NCBI GenBank assembly: GCA_031213475.1
Contig: JARUPZ010000001.1
Span: forward strand, 21,234,933 to 21,298,932
From: Nereocystis luetkeana
Lineage: Eukaryota; Sar; Phaeophyceae; Laminariales; Laminariaceae
Direction of reading: 5' to 3'
Length of the DNA: 64,000 bases
Under the pieces are notes generated by a model. That model saw only the letters and a program-made list of their open reading frames with translations, ran no database searches and was not told the DNA's origin. Shown in pieces: positions 22,115 through 31,854 of this stretch (the stretch's first letter is position 1; each line of letters begins with the position of its first letter). The translations under genes were made by a program, and so were the position numbers.

Positions 22115-22154
<40 letters not shown>
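21792..22154 (+). mobile_element. tRNA-derived SINE, copy 1
   Basis: A ~360-bp element with a tRNA-like head, an unrelated body and a 40-bp poly(A) tail (22115-22154). The head carries pol III boxes with tRNA-like spacing (A box 21804-21815, B box 21847-21857). Body and head match 46581-46925 almost base for base. SINEs are moved by LINE machinery. The poly(A) tail here differs from the (AC)n tail of the LINE in this window, so a different partner LINE is likely (inference). No clear target duplication was seen. Confidence 0.85.
21804..21857 (+). promoter_or_regulatory. Internal RNA polymerase III promoter (A and B boxes)
   Basis: 'tggttcaagtgg' fits the tRNA A-box consensus TRGYNNARNNGG, and 'ggttcgagccc' fits the B-box GGTTCGANNCC. 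They are 31 bp apart, and the B box sits in a potential T-arm stem (perfect in copy 2). Confidence 0.85.
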
Positions 22155-22156
<2 letters not shown>

Positions 22157-22814
22157 ATCTTGAAAGTAACAAGTAAGCAAACTACTTTTTTTCGTCTTGA
22201 AGTTGATGCGAATTAGACTTTATAGTTGGTCAGTGAAACAAATGTGGTGGGTTGTTCACTGTTCACACGTCATACGACAGATTGACATGTTTTCTCAACT
22301 GCCGGATTATCTACGAGTACCGAAACATAGGACGAGGATCGCAAGACATTAATATAGGCAAAGTAAAATGTAATTCACTGCTGCTGTCTCCTTACCGCCG
22401 CCGTGCTCGGCTGCAGGCGGCGCAATATGTTTTTTCTGTCGGAAAGTGTCAAAAAGCTGCTGGTAACGATCGGCTCATGCGACGATAGACGCTTGATCTC
22501 GACGTAGGCTCAGCCCACGGCCAACCCGCTTCGTGGCGAGCAAGGCCAACTACGGTAGTATGTAGGACGGGCTCGAAGAAACCAGGCGGATCGATGCTCT
22601 AGCGGGCAAGAGCTTGCCGACGGCGTCTTACGGTATCCTCCCAAAAACCTGAAAAAAAAACTATTCTTCGCCATTCGTGACGGATATACCTGAAAAAACA
22701 AAATCATCCATCTCCCCGAATTACCTCTATTATTATAATAATTCCTGGTAAAATTTCATTTGAATCAGCTCTGGTACTGCACTACCACGATTCATTCAAC
22801 TGCTGCTAATACAC
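22155..22814. other. Gene-free sequence
   Basis: No coding or RNA gene recognised. Confidence 0.5.
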
Positions 22815-22851
<37 letters not shown>

Positions 22852-22858
22852 AACAACA

Positions 22859-22890
<32 letters not shown>

Positions 22891-22918
22891 CATTGCAACA
22901 ACTACTACTTACTACTAT
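22815..22918 (+). repeat. CTA/CAA trinucleotide microsatellite
   Basis: Runs of (CTA)n at 22815-22851 and 22863-22891 flank a (CAA)n stretch, followed by further imperfect CTA units. Confidence 0.9.
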
Positions 22919-23139
22919 TGATACTACAGCGGCCAATAGCTTTTTATCATACATACGCCTGACCACAGCCCACCACACGTCACCGATCGATCTTTTACCC
23001 CTATAGCTCAGTAGATAGCACCTTCACAGAGGGAGGTCGGGAGAGGGGGCCATGGAGACGTGGAGGTGCGATATAGATTGCAGTGCCATTTATTTGGAGA
23101 ATCAGCGTCGGCAGTGTCGATCGGTGCCATGCTATCCAC

Positions 23140-23540
23140 CTGTGACCCTGGCAGAACCCCGGAGGTTCGAAGGACATATTGTAGTAGAGACTCTCCTGTG
23201 GGTGCGAGGAAGAGGAAAGTACTCCTCGGATGAGCCGCGGCAAAACCCCGGAGTGTAGATGCTCGCAGAAGAGGTGAGGGTAGGGTTAGGGTTAGGGTTA
23301 GGGTAGCCCCCTCTGGTGACGGGTAGTAACACCTGAAAGTGTTGACACACTGAACTTTTTACGACCGGTGGAAACCTCTGCGTATAGACGCTCGCAGCAC
23401 AGGGAAGAGTAGAGACGCTCCCCTGGTGGCCCCAGTAAGTAGTCTTGTGATGGCCGTGGTGAAGCCTGGAAGTATGGAGACACTCCCCTCGTGACCTCGG
23501 GCAGAATCTGTCGTCGAAGCCCCTTGCACGTCATGAACTT
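23140..23540 (+). repeat. Degenerate minisatellite with an internal TTAGGG tract
   Basis: Loose repeats of the type 'gtagagacgctcccctggtg' (23171, 23408, 23477 and others) surround a short telomere-like tract at 23276-23305 ('tagggttagggttagggtta'). TTAGGG is the vertebrate-type repeat that brown algae are also known to use. Confidence 0.65.
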
Positions 23541-24579
23541 GGGCTAGAGTCGTAGAGGGATCGAACTCGGAGGGGGAGGAGGGGAAAAAAAAAAACATTA
23601 CTAATAAAAAAGGGGGTGCCCGTGCCTGGCAATGGAGGGGTAACTAGAGATCCTGTGTGAAGGGCGTTGACGGGAGACGCGGGCGTGGATGAAATTTTGA
23701 GCAGGGAGTGTAGAGGTGGGCGGTGGAGTAGACGCGGTTGCGCCGATTTAGACGTAGTACGTCATGAGGCAAGGGGGGGGGCACGGGGTTGAGAATAAAC
23801 TCACAGATAGATGGTACCGAGCCATGGACGCCAAAATACTCAATAGTTGCAAATGGTCGCCATGAACGATTTAACAGAAGAAAACTGGGGCATTATTACC
23901 TGATCTTAACTATCCACCAAGAGCATTGATCTCACCAACTAAGTATACCTTGGATATCATCACTCTCATCCACAAGGCCTACGGAGTCTCATACATAATA
24001 GAACTACGAATTATCGCACGCTAGGTTGTTTGAGGTTGTGGTGGTGTGCACTGATCTAGAAGTATACAGGCCAATCAACAATTCAGAACTGGACGAGGAA
24101 CTGTCAAACCAAAACAGAACATGTCCTCAAGCTGCTCTGTTCGAAATGACCAAACGCGTTAGGCGGCATGCTGCCGTACAGCAGTAGATCGAGCGAAAGT
24201 ATAATTATACCAGTAAAAAAACGAACCAAAACACAACGTGTTTCTCGACGTTATTTTCCTGTATCCGAAGGGTCAACACGATAGACGGCATTCTGCTATT
24301 TTATACCAGGTACCGTATCTACATGCAGAAAAAAGGTGCTTCTTATCAAATTGCTCAATTCATGGGCAAAACATGATAAACAGCATGCTGCTGGACAGTA
24401 GTACGTAGTATCCCGAAGAAGAAGTGCTATCTCTTTTTCGCGATCGAATCACTCAAACAACAAGTAAGTAGTAGAGATAAATATGAATGAGCGTATATAA
24501 CGCAGACAGGACGTATGCGACACTATGCGTACGGCGTACGTGTGTGTACTGCTCTGCACTACAGGATCTACGTGTCGTA
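23541..24579. other. Gene-free sequence with weak repeats
   Basis: Three weakly similar motifs ('ggcggcatgctgccgtacag' near 24162, 'gacggcattctgctat' near 24283, 'aacagcatgctgctgg' near 24380) suggest an old tandem repeat of about 100-120 bp. No gene recognised. Confidence 0.4.
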
Positions 24580-24659
24580 TTAAGGGAGAAAATACCTCAC
24601 AACATCGTACTGGGTATGATTTGGGCGAACTTCCCGTAGACCCCAAATGAGCGGAACCT

Positions 24660-24819
24660 CGTTACTGATGCTGTTTCGTGTTTTGGCGGAAACAATGTGT
24701 ACGGGTGCGCTTATCTCTGCTATATCTTCTACATTCTGACCGGCAGCCAGATATTGGTCGATCACAGCGTCGGCCTTTTTGACGAGGATAGGGTTGATGC
24801 GGTAAGGGCGGGAATACAC
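24660..24819 (-). pseudogene. Gypsy RT, extreme N-terminus
   Basis: 'PYRINPILVKKADAVIDQYL' is the segment that opens gypsy RT domains (typically 'PyRlnP...l...i..ll..G'). After 'AAGQ' the similarity fades, and no 'SPY.SP' or later RT motif is visible. The break at about 24.6 kb removes the rest. Confidence 0.7.
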
Positions 24820-25039
24820 GGGGGCGATATCCGGGGGGATGGAAATTTTGAACGGAATAGGGGAGCACGAGGCGATGTCAGTTTTGGACGTGGAGAAAAC
24901 GTCGGGGAACTCGCAAATAACTTCTCCGAGCGCCGTGATGACCGAAGGAGGCCAACCAGAGCCGCGGAGGTCAAAGGAGACGTCACGAAAGTGCAGCGGG
25001 AGCTGGTCCCAGACGCGGAGAAAGCTTGTTTGTTGATCA

Positions 25040-25640
25040 ACAGTCAGACGTCCCAGGAGTTTGTCTCAAGGAGTCCTGTGGGTGTCAGCCGGAGGTGTAT
25101 CGTCGTCGTGTACAGAAATGTTGTCGTGCAGGGCGTGGACGTCGATAACAGCGGAGGCTGGGGGTGACGTCATAAGGAGAACTTGTATGAGGGGAGAGAC
25201 CGGTGAATACCGAGAGCGGGATAATCGGGTAGCCATTGGCGACGAAGATTCCTGTTTCGGAGAAGAGACCGTCGCGGGGAAGCATGTCGACGAGGTAATG
25301 GCCAGCGGGCGCCGGAAGGCCGGAGGACCGCTCCAAATTAGCCGGAACGAAAGACGGCGTAGCCGAAACGGGGACTGGGTGAACGCCAGCGAGCTCGAGG
25401 TGGATGATGTCTTGCGAAGGACGGCTGTCGCGAACGAAAGTGGAGAGACCATCCTTGTATGGGGTGGCTAGGGGGAGCTCACGAAAGAGAGGTCGCGAAT
25501 GGAGGCGTGGCAGGGTGGTCTACGGGCGTTGTTCGAACCGCACCCAGCAGTCGCGTCCCAGTAGAACGGGATTTTGCATAGTCCCATGTTGCACGATGCA
25601 CACCCATTCGGCGAGTTCGGCGGAAGGAGTGCTGTTGCGT
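25040..25640 (-). pseudogene. Retropepsin C-terminal part and protease-RT linker
   Basis: In one frame 'AEWVCIVQHGTMQNPVLLGR' continues 'DCWVRFEQR', the usual end of a gypsy protease ('PvLLGrD.w.rf'). Further along, 'GLSTFVRDSRPSQDIIHLEL', 'APAGHYLVDMLPRDG' and 'GIFVANGYPIIPLSV' resemble the linker between protease and RT in gypsy elements. The frame differs from that of the catalytic DTG, so at least one break lies near 25650. Premature stops follow. Confidence 0.7.
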
Positions 25641-25657
25641 TAGAACTGGATGCTGAG

Positions 25658-26160
25658 TCAGACGGAAATCGAAGTTAAGAGCGGAACGGATTCACCAAAC
25701 CCACCCCAGGAACGAGGGGAAGCGTGTTGTTCACACGCGTCCGACGCGGCGACGCTGCGCTTCATACAGGCCCAAGCTTCAGCGGAGATGAAGGTCTGAG
25801 GAGAACCGGTATCCAGGAGAGCTACTAGGCCGTAGCGGTTGGATGAGCAGGGCCCACTGTGTATTTTGATCCTGGTCGTGAAGGAGGCGTCGTCAACGAT
25901 AACTATACCGCTCGAGTGGGCCGATCCGTGTTCGGCAATGAGGGAGGGGAGTGCAGGAGACAAAGTAGCTCCGGACGAAATGGCAGAGATCAATGCGTGC
26001 GGAGGAGTGGCTTCAGGAAGGAAAGGCGGCCGTAGGTGGTCCAGAGTGGAGTGCGGTGTAGGAGCTGGGACGGTTGCGCTCCTCTCGTGAACGCCAGTTT
26101 CGGAGTGTAAGACGCGAGAGGCGCGAAGGGGGAGCGGGAGGGAAGAAGGGGAGGCTAGCT
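25658..26160 (-). pseudogene. Retropepsin catalytic region with upstream linker
   Basis: The open frame carries on from the NADAR domain through a Ser/Pro-rich linker into 'IKIHSGPCSSNRYGLVALLD' then 'TGSPQTFISAEAW'. The DTG catalytic triplet lies at 25805-25813. This is an aspartic protease of retroviral type, active as a dimer, that would cut the polyprotein. Because NADAR's end ('GDILMKLRHQL') and DTG share one uninterrupted frame, the fusion is directly visible. The frame stops at 25658. Confidence 0.85.
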
Positions 26161-26600
26161 GGTGGCGGAGCTTCATGAGGATGTCGCCCAACAGGTTGAG
26201 TCCCGGCCAGAATGGAGGTTGGAAGGCTCGCGTATCGTCACACCTAAAGCCGATTCCCCAGATGAGGTCGTAAGGACTTGCTTCGGTGAGTAACTTGTCG
26301 CCGGTGTCTACGAGTTGTTCTAGGAAGGGGGGAGCCGAAACCTTGGCGAGGTTGCCCCTGAAAAACGATGTCGTACCGATTCTGTACCCAACGTTTTTGG
26401 TTAAAAGTGGAAACGGAGCGGCCGAGGCGATTTTGTTGTGCGGGATTCGGAGAGGGCATGATCTTCCGGCGAATTGCTGTATCGCCGAAAAGCTTGGCCT
26501 GTTCCGACATCATGTACTGTTCCGCACAGTTGTAGCGCTCGTTGTCTACGGTGAACGTCGAAGGGTACCACTGCGAAAAGACCGAAGAATGATCTAAAAA
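26161..26600 (-). pseudogene. NADAR (YbiA / DUF1768) domain within a gypsy polyprotein
   Basis: Motifs match the NADAR family in order: 'FSQWYPSTFTVDNERYNCAE' then 'QYMMSEQAKLFGD', 'NRLGRSVSTFNQKRW', and after a frame break 'LVDTGDKLLTEASPYDLIWG' then 'IGF', ending 'WPGLNLLGDILMKLRH'. The conserved Glu of the AEQYMM box and the SPYD-WGIG box are both kept. Family members are N-glycosidases acting on riboflavin-pathway intermediates (YbiA/COG3236) or removing ADP-ribose from guanine in nucleic acid. A one-base frame difference coincides with a run of five T on the sense strand (about 26359-26363). The domain is about 145 residues, near the usual family length. Upstream is a Pro/Ser-rich linker; downstream is the protease. 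Confidence 0.9.
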
Positions 26601-26606
26601 TATTGG

Positions 26607-27900
26607 AATTTGGGAGGGGCTCAGGGTCGAGGGGAGTGGAGAGTGGGACGTTGTGTGGTCGTGAGTGAGACGGCTTCGCTCCCCGTTAACGTGTGGTGTA
26701 AGGTCGGTTGTGACGAGGCCCCGGGAAGATGTACGTGACGGCGAGACGCTCGTGACGGAGCACCCTGGGAGTCCCTGTTAACAGCATTCAACGTATGCGG
26801 ACGAGGGAAAAACTCGGAAGAACATGCAGTACCTTTAGCAGGCCGTGACCGTGGTGTGGGTGTCGGTATGGGTGGCGCCTGGCATAATCTTGGTGACTTG
26901 ATCAAGTCGTTCGCGGGTGAGTCCGCGGGAAACCGTCCGTTGGTCCCAGGGAGAGTGATGTGGTCAGCGCGGGCAGCTACGAGTCCCGGAGATCCTGCAG
27001 AACCAACGGAGTTCGAAGTATGTGCTGCCCGGGATCTACGGACGCCGGTTGACGTGCGCCGAAAACATCGTTCGTCAGAGGAGGTGGATGAGTTGGGAGT
27101 CGATGGGCCTGGGGGAGGAGCAGAGCCTGAGAGGGAATGGATACCGCTGTTGACAGTGGTTGTCGTGTCGCCCACAAGATTGGCAAAAGCCGTAGACATT
27201 TCGGCAATGTTAGGCAAGGCGCGGCGTCGCACATCGACTGGGGACACCGAGGGGAGCGTTGAGGGAGTGCTCGGTGTGCCCACCTCCTCCTGCCCACACC
27301 TCAAACCAACCGCTTGAACAAGGGAGCCAACCCTAGATCGAGGGGTTGATATTGAAGATAGGTTAGACGGGGGGATAAAAGAGGGGGAGAGGTCGTGAGA
27401 GAAAGTAGAGCCGGCGGCTCCTGAACAATACGGTGCACGAGGTTCCAGAGAGGTACCCGGAGCGGTCGCGAGGGTGCCGCTGGTGACGTCGCGAGCGGTT
27501 ATTCACCATCGGCTGGTCAGTTAGTACGGAAGGTGCCCGGTTGCCGGGAGGTTTGATCACCTCCGTGTTGTGAAGGGCCGAGGCGCATGTTGGCTGGGGT
27601 AGTGGGGGTCTGGGTTGTGGGACCGGTTACGGTAAGGGCAGATGAGGGAGGTCCTTGAGGGGCGGGAGGAGTACGCTGGGGTGCCGAATTATCCACAGAG
27701 TGTTGGTTGTTGGGAAAGTAGTTCGTCCACTGAGAGCCTGCAGCACAGCCAGAGTTGCCGTGGGAGCGCTCGTTCTTAGAATGGTAGTTGTGCCGGCGGT
27801 TGTTATTGGAATTGCCCGCAGAGTTGTGTCCCCTCGGGTTCGGCTTACCCAGAACACCGGCGGGGTAGATAAAGGATTCTTGGCTCGGTTTTACGTAGTG
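26607..27900 (-). pseudogene. Gag-like low-complexity region upstream of NADAR
   Basis: From the right, one frame reads 'GVLGKPNPRGHNSAGNSNNN', then Asn/Gln/Pro-rich sequence to a stop near 27515. A second frame (27304-26621) is Ser/Pro/Thr/Arg-rich. This fits the tail of a gag protein behind the zinc knuckle; no CCHC motif remains, so the true gag core was probably lost at the 27.9-kb junction (inference). Confidence 0.55.
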
Positions 27901-28020
27901 ACCCCGTCCGCCGTGGTCGAGGGGTTATCCGCTAAAAGGGCAAAAGGCGATCGCTCGAGCGAAACCAGTGGGGAGGGGACTCCAAGGGGAAGTGTTATAA
28001 GGATCGCTCTTGGAGGGCCT

Positions 28021-28190
28021 CACAGCCCTCCCGCCGGCCACCGCCTTGCTCAAGAACTCACCACTGGACCGCCTCGCAGCCGTCCCGCCGGCCACCGCCT
28101 TGCCAAAGAACTCGCCGCTGGAGCGCCTCGCAGCCCTCCTGCCGGCCCCCGCTTTGCCCAAGAACTCGCTGGACCGCCTTGCTCCGCAAC
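28021..28190 (+). repeat. Three 54-bp tandem units in the gypsy B linker
   Basis: Units begin at 28021, 28075 and 28129 ('cgcagccgtcccgccggcca' type), a period of 18 codons, encoding 'ALPPATALLKNSPLDRLAAV' and variants. The repeat sequence differs from the 126-bp repeat of copy A at the same place. Confidence 0.88.
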
Positions 28191-28985
28191 GCCTCCGTCG
28201 GTCACCTATCTATCGTCGACTCCATCATCGAGTCGTCTACCAGCTCCGAGAACGCCGCCGTGGCTGCTGGCGCTCCTGCTGATGTGGCTTTCAGGCCATC
28301 CTTCGTCTCTCCATCACTCACCTTCGGCGTCTCAGCTTCGGCCGCTCCTCGTCCCTCGTCGGGCCTAATTCATTCTCGGACCCGTCTCCATTGTACCGCT
28401 GCTTCTGGGACTCCCCTCACTCCGACGAACTACGGATTTGGCCGTCGAACGTCAACTACGGCTGTCTCAAGACCGTCCCCACCTCACCGACGTCCGCCCA
28501 TCGTCGCTCCAAAACCACTCCCTCGGCGACCTGACGAAACTCGCTCGCGCCGCTCAAGACTCGCCTTCGCCAGCGACTCCAGCGCCACGGTCCCCCGCCC
28601 CAGGGCCCTCTCCCTCGCTCTCCCTCGCTCTCCCCTACTCAACATCCCCCGCTACCTGAACCCGTTGTCCAGTCTGCTGACGAGTAACACCTTAGATCCT
28701 TCGTGGAGCGCTACACCTACACCTACACAAATTGGGCGCGCGAATAGCGCACCGAACCTCGTTGCTCCGCTACCATACGCTACCTTCCCTTGGGCTCACC
28801 TTCACCGCCACCGAGCGACCCCAGCATTACATTCCTCCGACACGTCGCCCACTTCTCTCGGAGGTTCTCGCCCTCGCCGCGAAAGGTCAGCTGCATACAA
28901 CCGACGACGACGCAGCCCTTCTCGCTCACCGAACGCGCACGGCTACCCTGGGCCCAGCTCGCGCGATCACGTCGCAGGCCCTCAC
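28179..28985 (+). pseudogene. Gypsy B linker between RNase H and integrase
   Basis: Pro/Ser/Arg/Thr-rich sequence in changing frames, with 'RPLLSEVLALAAKGQLHTTD' near 28.85 kb, which is conserved with copy A. No other domain is recognised. Confidence 0.65.
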
Positions 28986-29994
28986 GTCGCCACCTCGCAT
29001 CTATGTTCCGATGTTGATGCGAACGTGGGTCCTACACACATGCCACTTCACCACCGCTTGTCACCTGGGTGTTTCTCGGACATTAAGCATGCTTATGAGC
29101 TGCTACTGGAGACCGGCATGGACATCTCAACCCGCTGGTGGCTCCGTCACTGACTCAAGTGCCAGGCGCGAAAGTATTTGCGTCAAAACATTCGTTGGCC
29201 CACTCGCTGACTGCCGCTACCAAACGGCCCCGGTATTCTCGTCAGCGTCGACTATCTCGGGCCCCTACCCAACATGCCTCGGGGAAACGCCTGTATCCTA
29301 CTTTTGACCGACCGGTTCAGCCACCGCGCACGACATGTACGCCACGACTGAGGCCGAGTTCACCGCATCCGGCGCAGGCGATATCTTCGTCGACCGTTAC
29401 ATCCCTCTCTGGGGATACCCCGTTACCCTTCCTTCCGACAACAGTCCACGATTCTGCACCAAACTCACCCGCACCCTCTTTGAGCGCCTCCGCATCATCA
29501 AAATCTTCACGAGATCTTACTACTCCTGCACCAACGGCGGAGTCGAACGCTTTAACCACACCATGGCCCTGATGCTCGCCATGGTCGGCAAAGAACTACA
29601 AAACGATTGGGACCTGCATCTTCCTCACGTCGAAAGCGCCTACAACAACTCCGTCAGCGCCGCGGCCGGGCTGGCCCGCAATAAAGCGCACATTGGCCGG
29701 CTACCTCGCCTCCCCCTCACCGTTTTCGACTCTCCCAACATCGGCGGACCTCAAAGCCTCAACCGGGACCAGCTCGCTTACATTGACCTCGCTACTACTC
29801 ATCAGCAACGGGCCTACCGCGCCGTCTGGAATCTCCACGCGGTCTATGTCTCACGCCTCGACCGCCGCAACGCCCCCATCATGGACGCCCTCCGCCTTTC
29901 CCTTCGGTTCTCTGTCGGCGGTTGGGCATGGATCTACAACACCACAGCCACTATTCGCCAGGGCGCCAAGAAGGCACCGACGCCACCGTTTTCA
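28986..29994 (+). pseudogene. Gypsy B integrase: zinc finger and DDE core
   Basis: 'IYVPMLMRTWVLHTCHFTTA' then 'CHLGVSRTLSML' keeps both His of the HHCC finger; the Cys part is frame-shifted near 29150. The core shows 'VSVDYLGPLP' (D), 'VTLPSDNSPRF' (D) and 'CTNGGVERFNHTMALML' (E), then 'HLPHVESAYNNSVSAAAGLA'. From 29335 the frame is open to 29997, including 'FSVGGWAWIYNTTATIRQGA'. Confidence 0.9.
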
Positions 29995-30479
29995 TAACCA
30001 AACTCTCCTTCAACTGGATTGGCCCGTGCAAGATTCTTGCCGTAAGCCCAGAACCAGCCCCAGCCGTTCCGGATGGACGGCCCCTTCATGACAAACTCCT
30101 GTACTTCGATCTTCCCTCGGACATGCCTGGGCGGGACACCAAGCACCGCGTCTCCGTTCTCTGCTGCAAGCCCTGCCGGAACCCCGATAACATCAACGAT
30201 CTCCCCAAACACCTACCGGCCGACCTCACTAAGCACGTGCTCAGCTCCTTCTCCACTAAGTCCCCGCCCTTCCACGTCACCTTCGACGACATCTCCCCAC
30301 CGCCCGAACACCAACTCGTTCTTGGCCGGGGAGGCGTCCTCGCCGTAATGTACGAAACACACTGGGCCGGACTCTTTAGTCCTTCTTGGGATCACGAACG
30401 AGACCTGCAGCTTCACCGACCCCACACCCTTTGCTATTGGTCGTGCACCCCTTCCCAGCATCGCCAGGCCAACCGGTAA
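29922..30479 (+). pseudogene. Gypsy B integrase C-terminus and chromodomain
   Basis: It overlaps the previous frame and continues in another: 'TKLSFNWIGPCKILAVSPEP', 'LYFDLPSDMPGRDTKHRVSV', then a chromodomain-like 'VLAVMYETHWAGLFSPSWDH' and 'HTLCYWSCTPSQHRQANR'. Unlike copy A there is no stop before the chromodomain. Confidence 0.85.
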
Positions 30480-30614
30480 TACCGCCAGATGCGCATCGTG
30501 GCCGCTCATCGCGAACCATCGCGGTCCCGGGGCGATATCTTCCTCGCTCCCGGATACAGCCTCGTACCGTGCACTCTCTGACTTCGCCGCCTCAGCTTTT
30601 CACCTCTACTCGCC

Positions 30615-30813
30615 GGGGCGCACTTCTGGCACAAGGCCCGCGATGGACTTAGGTGGTGGGGCAAAGTTGCCCCCCGCGCCTCGACTGACACCTCCTCTAC
30701 TGACTCCTACATCGTTCGCTTCCTAGACGACCCGGGCCCGATCAAGATTACTCTACTTCCGTCTCTTTACACAACTTCACGTAGCGCGACCCACGGATCC
30801 GGGTGCCTTTAGT
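30615..30813 (+). pseudogene. Gypsy B Tudor-like tail
   Basis: 'GAHFWHKARDGLRWWGKVAP', a variable Ser/Thr loop, 'SYIVRFLDDPGPIKITLLPS' and 'LYTTSR' follow the chromodomain, uninterrupted. Equivalent to 3897-4096. Confidence 0.55.
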
Positions 30814-30849
30814 GTCATCAGGCCGGAGGACTGGCACGCGGTGTACTGA

Positions 30850-31128
30850 GTTATTTCAATGCACCCCCCTCCCCACCACTCATCCTCCCGACCAGTTAAA
30901 CAATAGCTGATGGTCGGGGGATGCGTTACATTGTCGTATACTACTTTCGGGTCGCGATATTCTCTGCGTTCGCTGTCTAGGACACGCGTTCGCCTTGTGT
31001 GTTCATTCCATCTAGCACCTCACGTTCCGTTTGTTTGTTTCACTAGGACACATTTCACAATAGAAAGTGTTATTGTACCTTCAGGGTCTACCGTTCTGTT
31101 GCACCCCTTTTTGCCTTGCCGTAGGGGT
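30850..31128 (+). other. Possible start of the gypsy B 3' LTR
   Basis: Starts after 'aatagctgat' (about 30902), the string also found right after the coding tail of copy A (about 4144). The sequence after it is T-rich but not visibly alike between copies, so the LTR call is weak. Confidence 0.3.
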
Positions 31129-31192
31129 GGTATTTCGGTATTTCGGTCTTTCGGTCTTTCGGTATTTCGATCTTTCGGTATTGCGATATTTC
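31129..31192 (+). repeat. 8-bp tandem repeat, eight units
   Basis: Units 'ggtatttc' / 'ggtctttc' / 'gatatttc' follow one another without gaps. Confidence 0.9.
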
Positions 31193-31854
31193 TTCTTGTC
31201 TATATTTTTCTTCTTCTCCCTCATTTCTTTTTTCTTTGTTCCTTCTTCGTATTTGTTAACACGTAGGGACCTTGTTGTGTCCTTCTCGCTCTACCTTCAT
31301 GTGGACTTCGCCCTACCTCAAGGAGATTGACAGCTTCTTCGTTGGCTTCCAAGTTCGTACCGTACTTTGCTCGGTTCCTTGCGCCTTTCCCGTGAGCCTG
31401 CACCGCGGATAACCATGACTTGTTACATCGGGCCTACGTTTGCCGGTCGTCCCCTGGTGTATCTAGTTTCGTGTTCTATATTGGCGGGCATCCTTTTGTG
31501 CCCCTACTCTTTGGTTTTTATGTTTTCCTTCTCTAGCTCGAATGCTATCCCTACCTGAGGCATCTTAGCTTCATTTACGAGGTGTGGGTTCGTCTATGGT
31601 CTCATTGGGCTGTTGGTTTTGAGTAGCAGTATCTTCGACCCCCTCTTCGATTTTCTGGTGTCTACGTAGCCATCTCTGTATCGTCGTGAGATCTGCATCT
31701 ACGGCTATTCAGGGTGGGCTATTGTGATAGAGTACCTTGGATTTTGGTACACCAGATAGAGATCAACCATCAGTAAATAAGATAGTTGTAATTGCAGAAT
31801 GGATACGTACGCCTAATATGTATGTAGTCGAGGAGATAGAGATATACGTACGAC
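31193..31854. other. Gene-free sequence
   Basis: T-rich start, no recognised gene on either strand. Confidence 0.5.

Larger units (their letters stand above)
24580..27900 (-). mobile_element. Gypsy element B, 5' half, carrying NADAR and protease
   Basis: Read right to left: gag-like tail (27900-26607), NADAR domain (26600-26161), linker, retropepsin (about 25900-25500), linker, first residues of RT (24819-24660). This is gag-protease-RT order with an extra NADAR domain. It ends within the RT N-terminus. At 27.9 kb it meets, head to head, the 3' half of a gypsy element on the plus strand; the two may once have been one element (inference). Frame breaks mean it is not active as it stands. Confidence 0.85.
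27900..30850 (+). mobile_element. Gypsy element B, 3' half (same family as A)
   Basis: Plus-strand linker with tandem repeats, integrase, chromodomain and Tudor-like tail. It matches 1184-4100 in order and residues. RT and RNase H are absent. The joint with the minus-strand 5' half lies near 27.9 kb. It is better preserved than copy A: the integrase core, chromodomain and tail modules each read through without internal stops. Confidence 0.9.

Noticed and set aside
22990..23036. tRNA-like 'cccctatagctcagtagatag' stretch
   Set aside because: The D-arm resembles a tRNA, but no proper B box (GGTTCRANNCC) or T-arm follows and no cloverleaf can be drawn.
26355..26366. Programmed ribosomal frameshift inside NADAR
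   Set aside because: A shift in the middle of a folded domain makes no sense for gag-pol control; a simple homopolymer error or mutation is more likely.
28179..29153. 324-codon Ser/Pro/Arg-rich frame as an independent gene
   Set aside because: It lies exactly where the gypsy linker and zinc finger are expected and shares strings with copy A in other frames.
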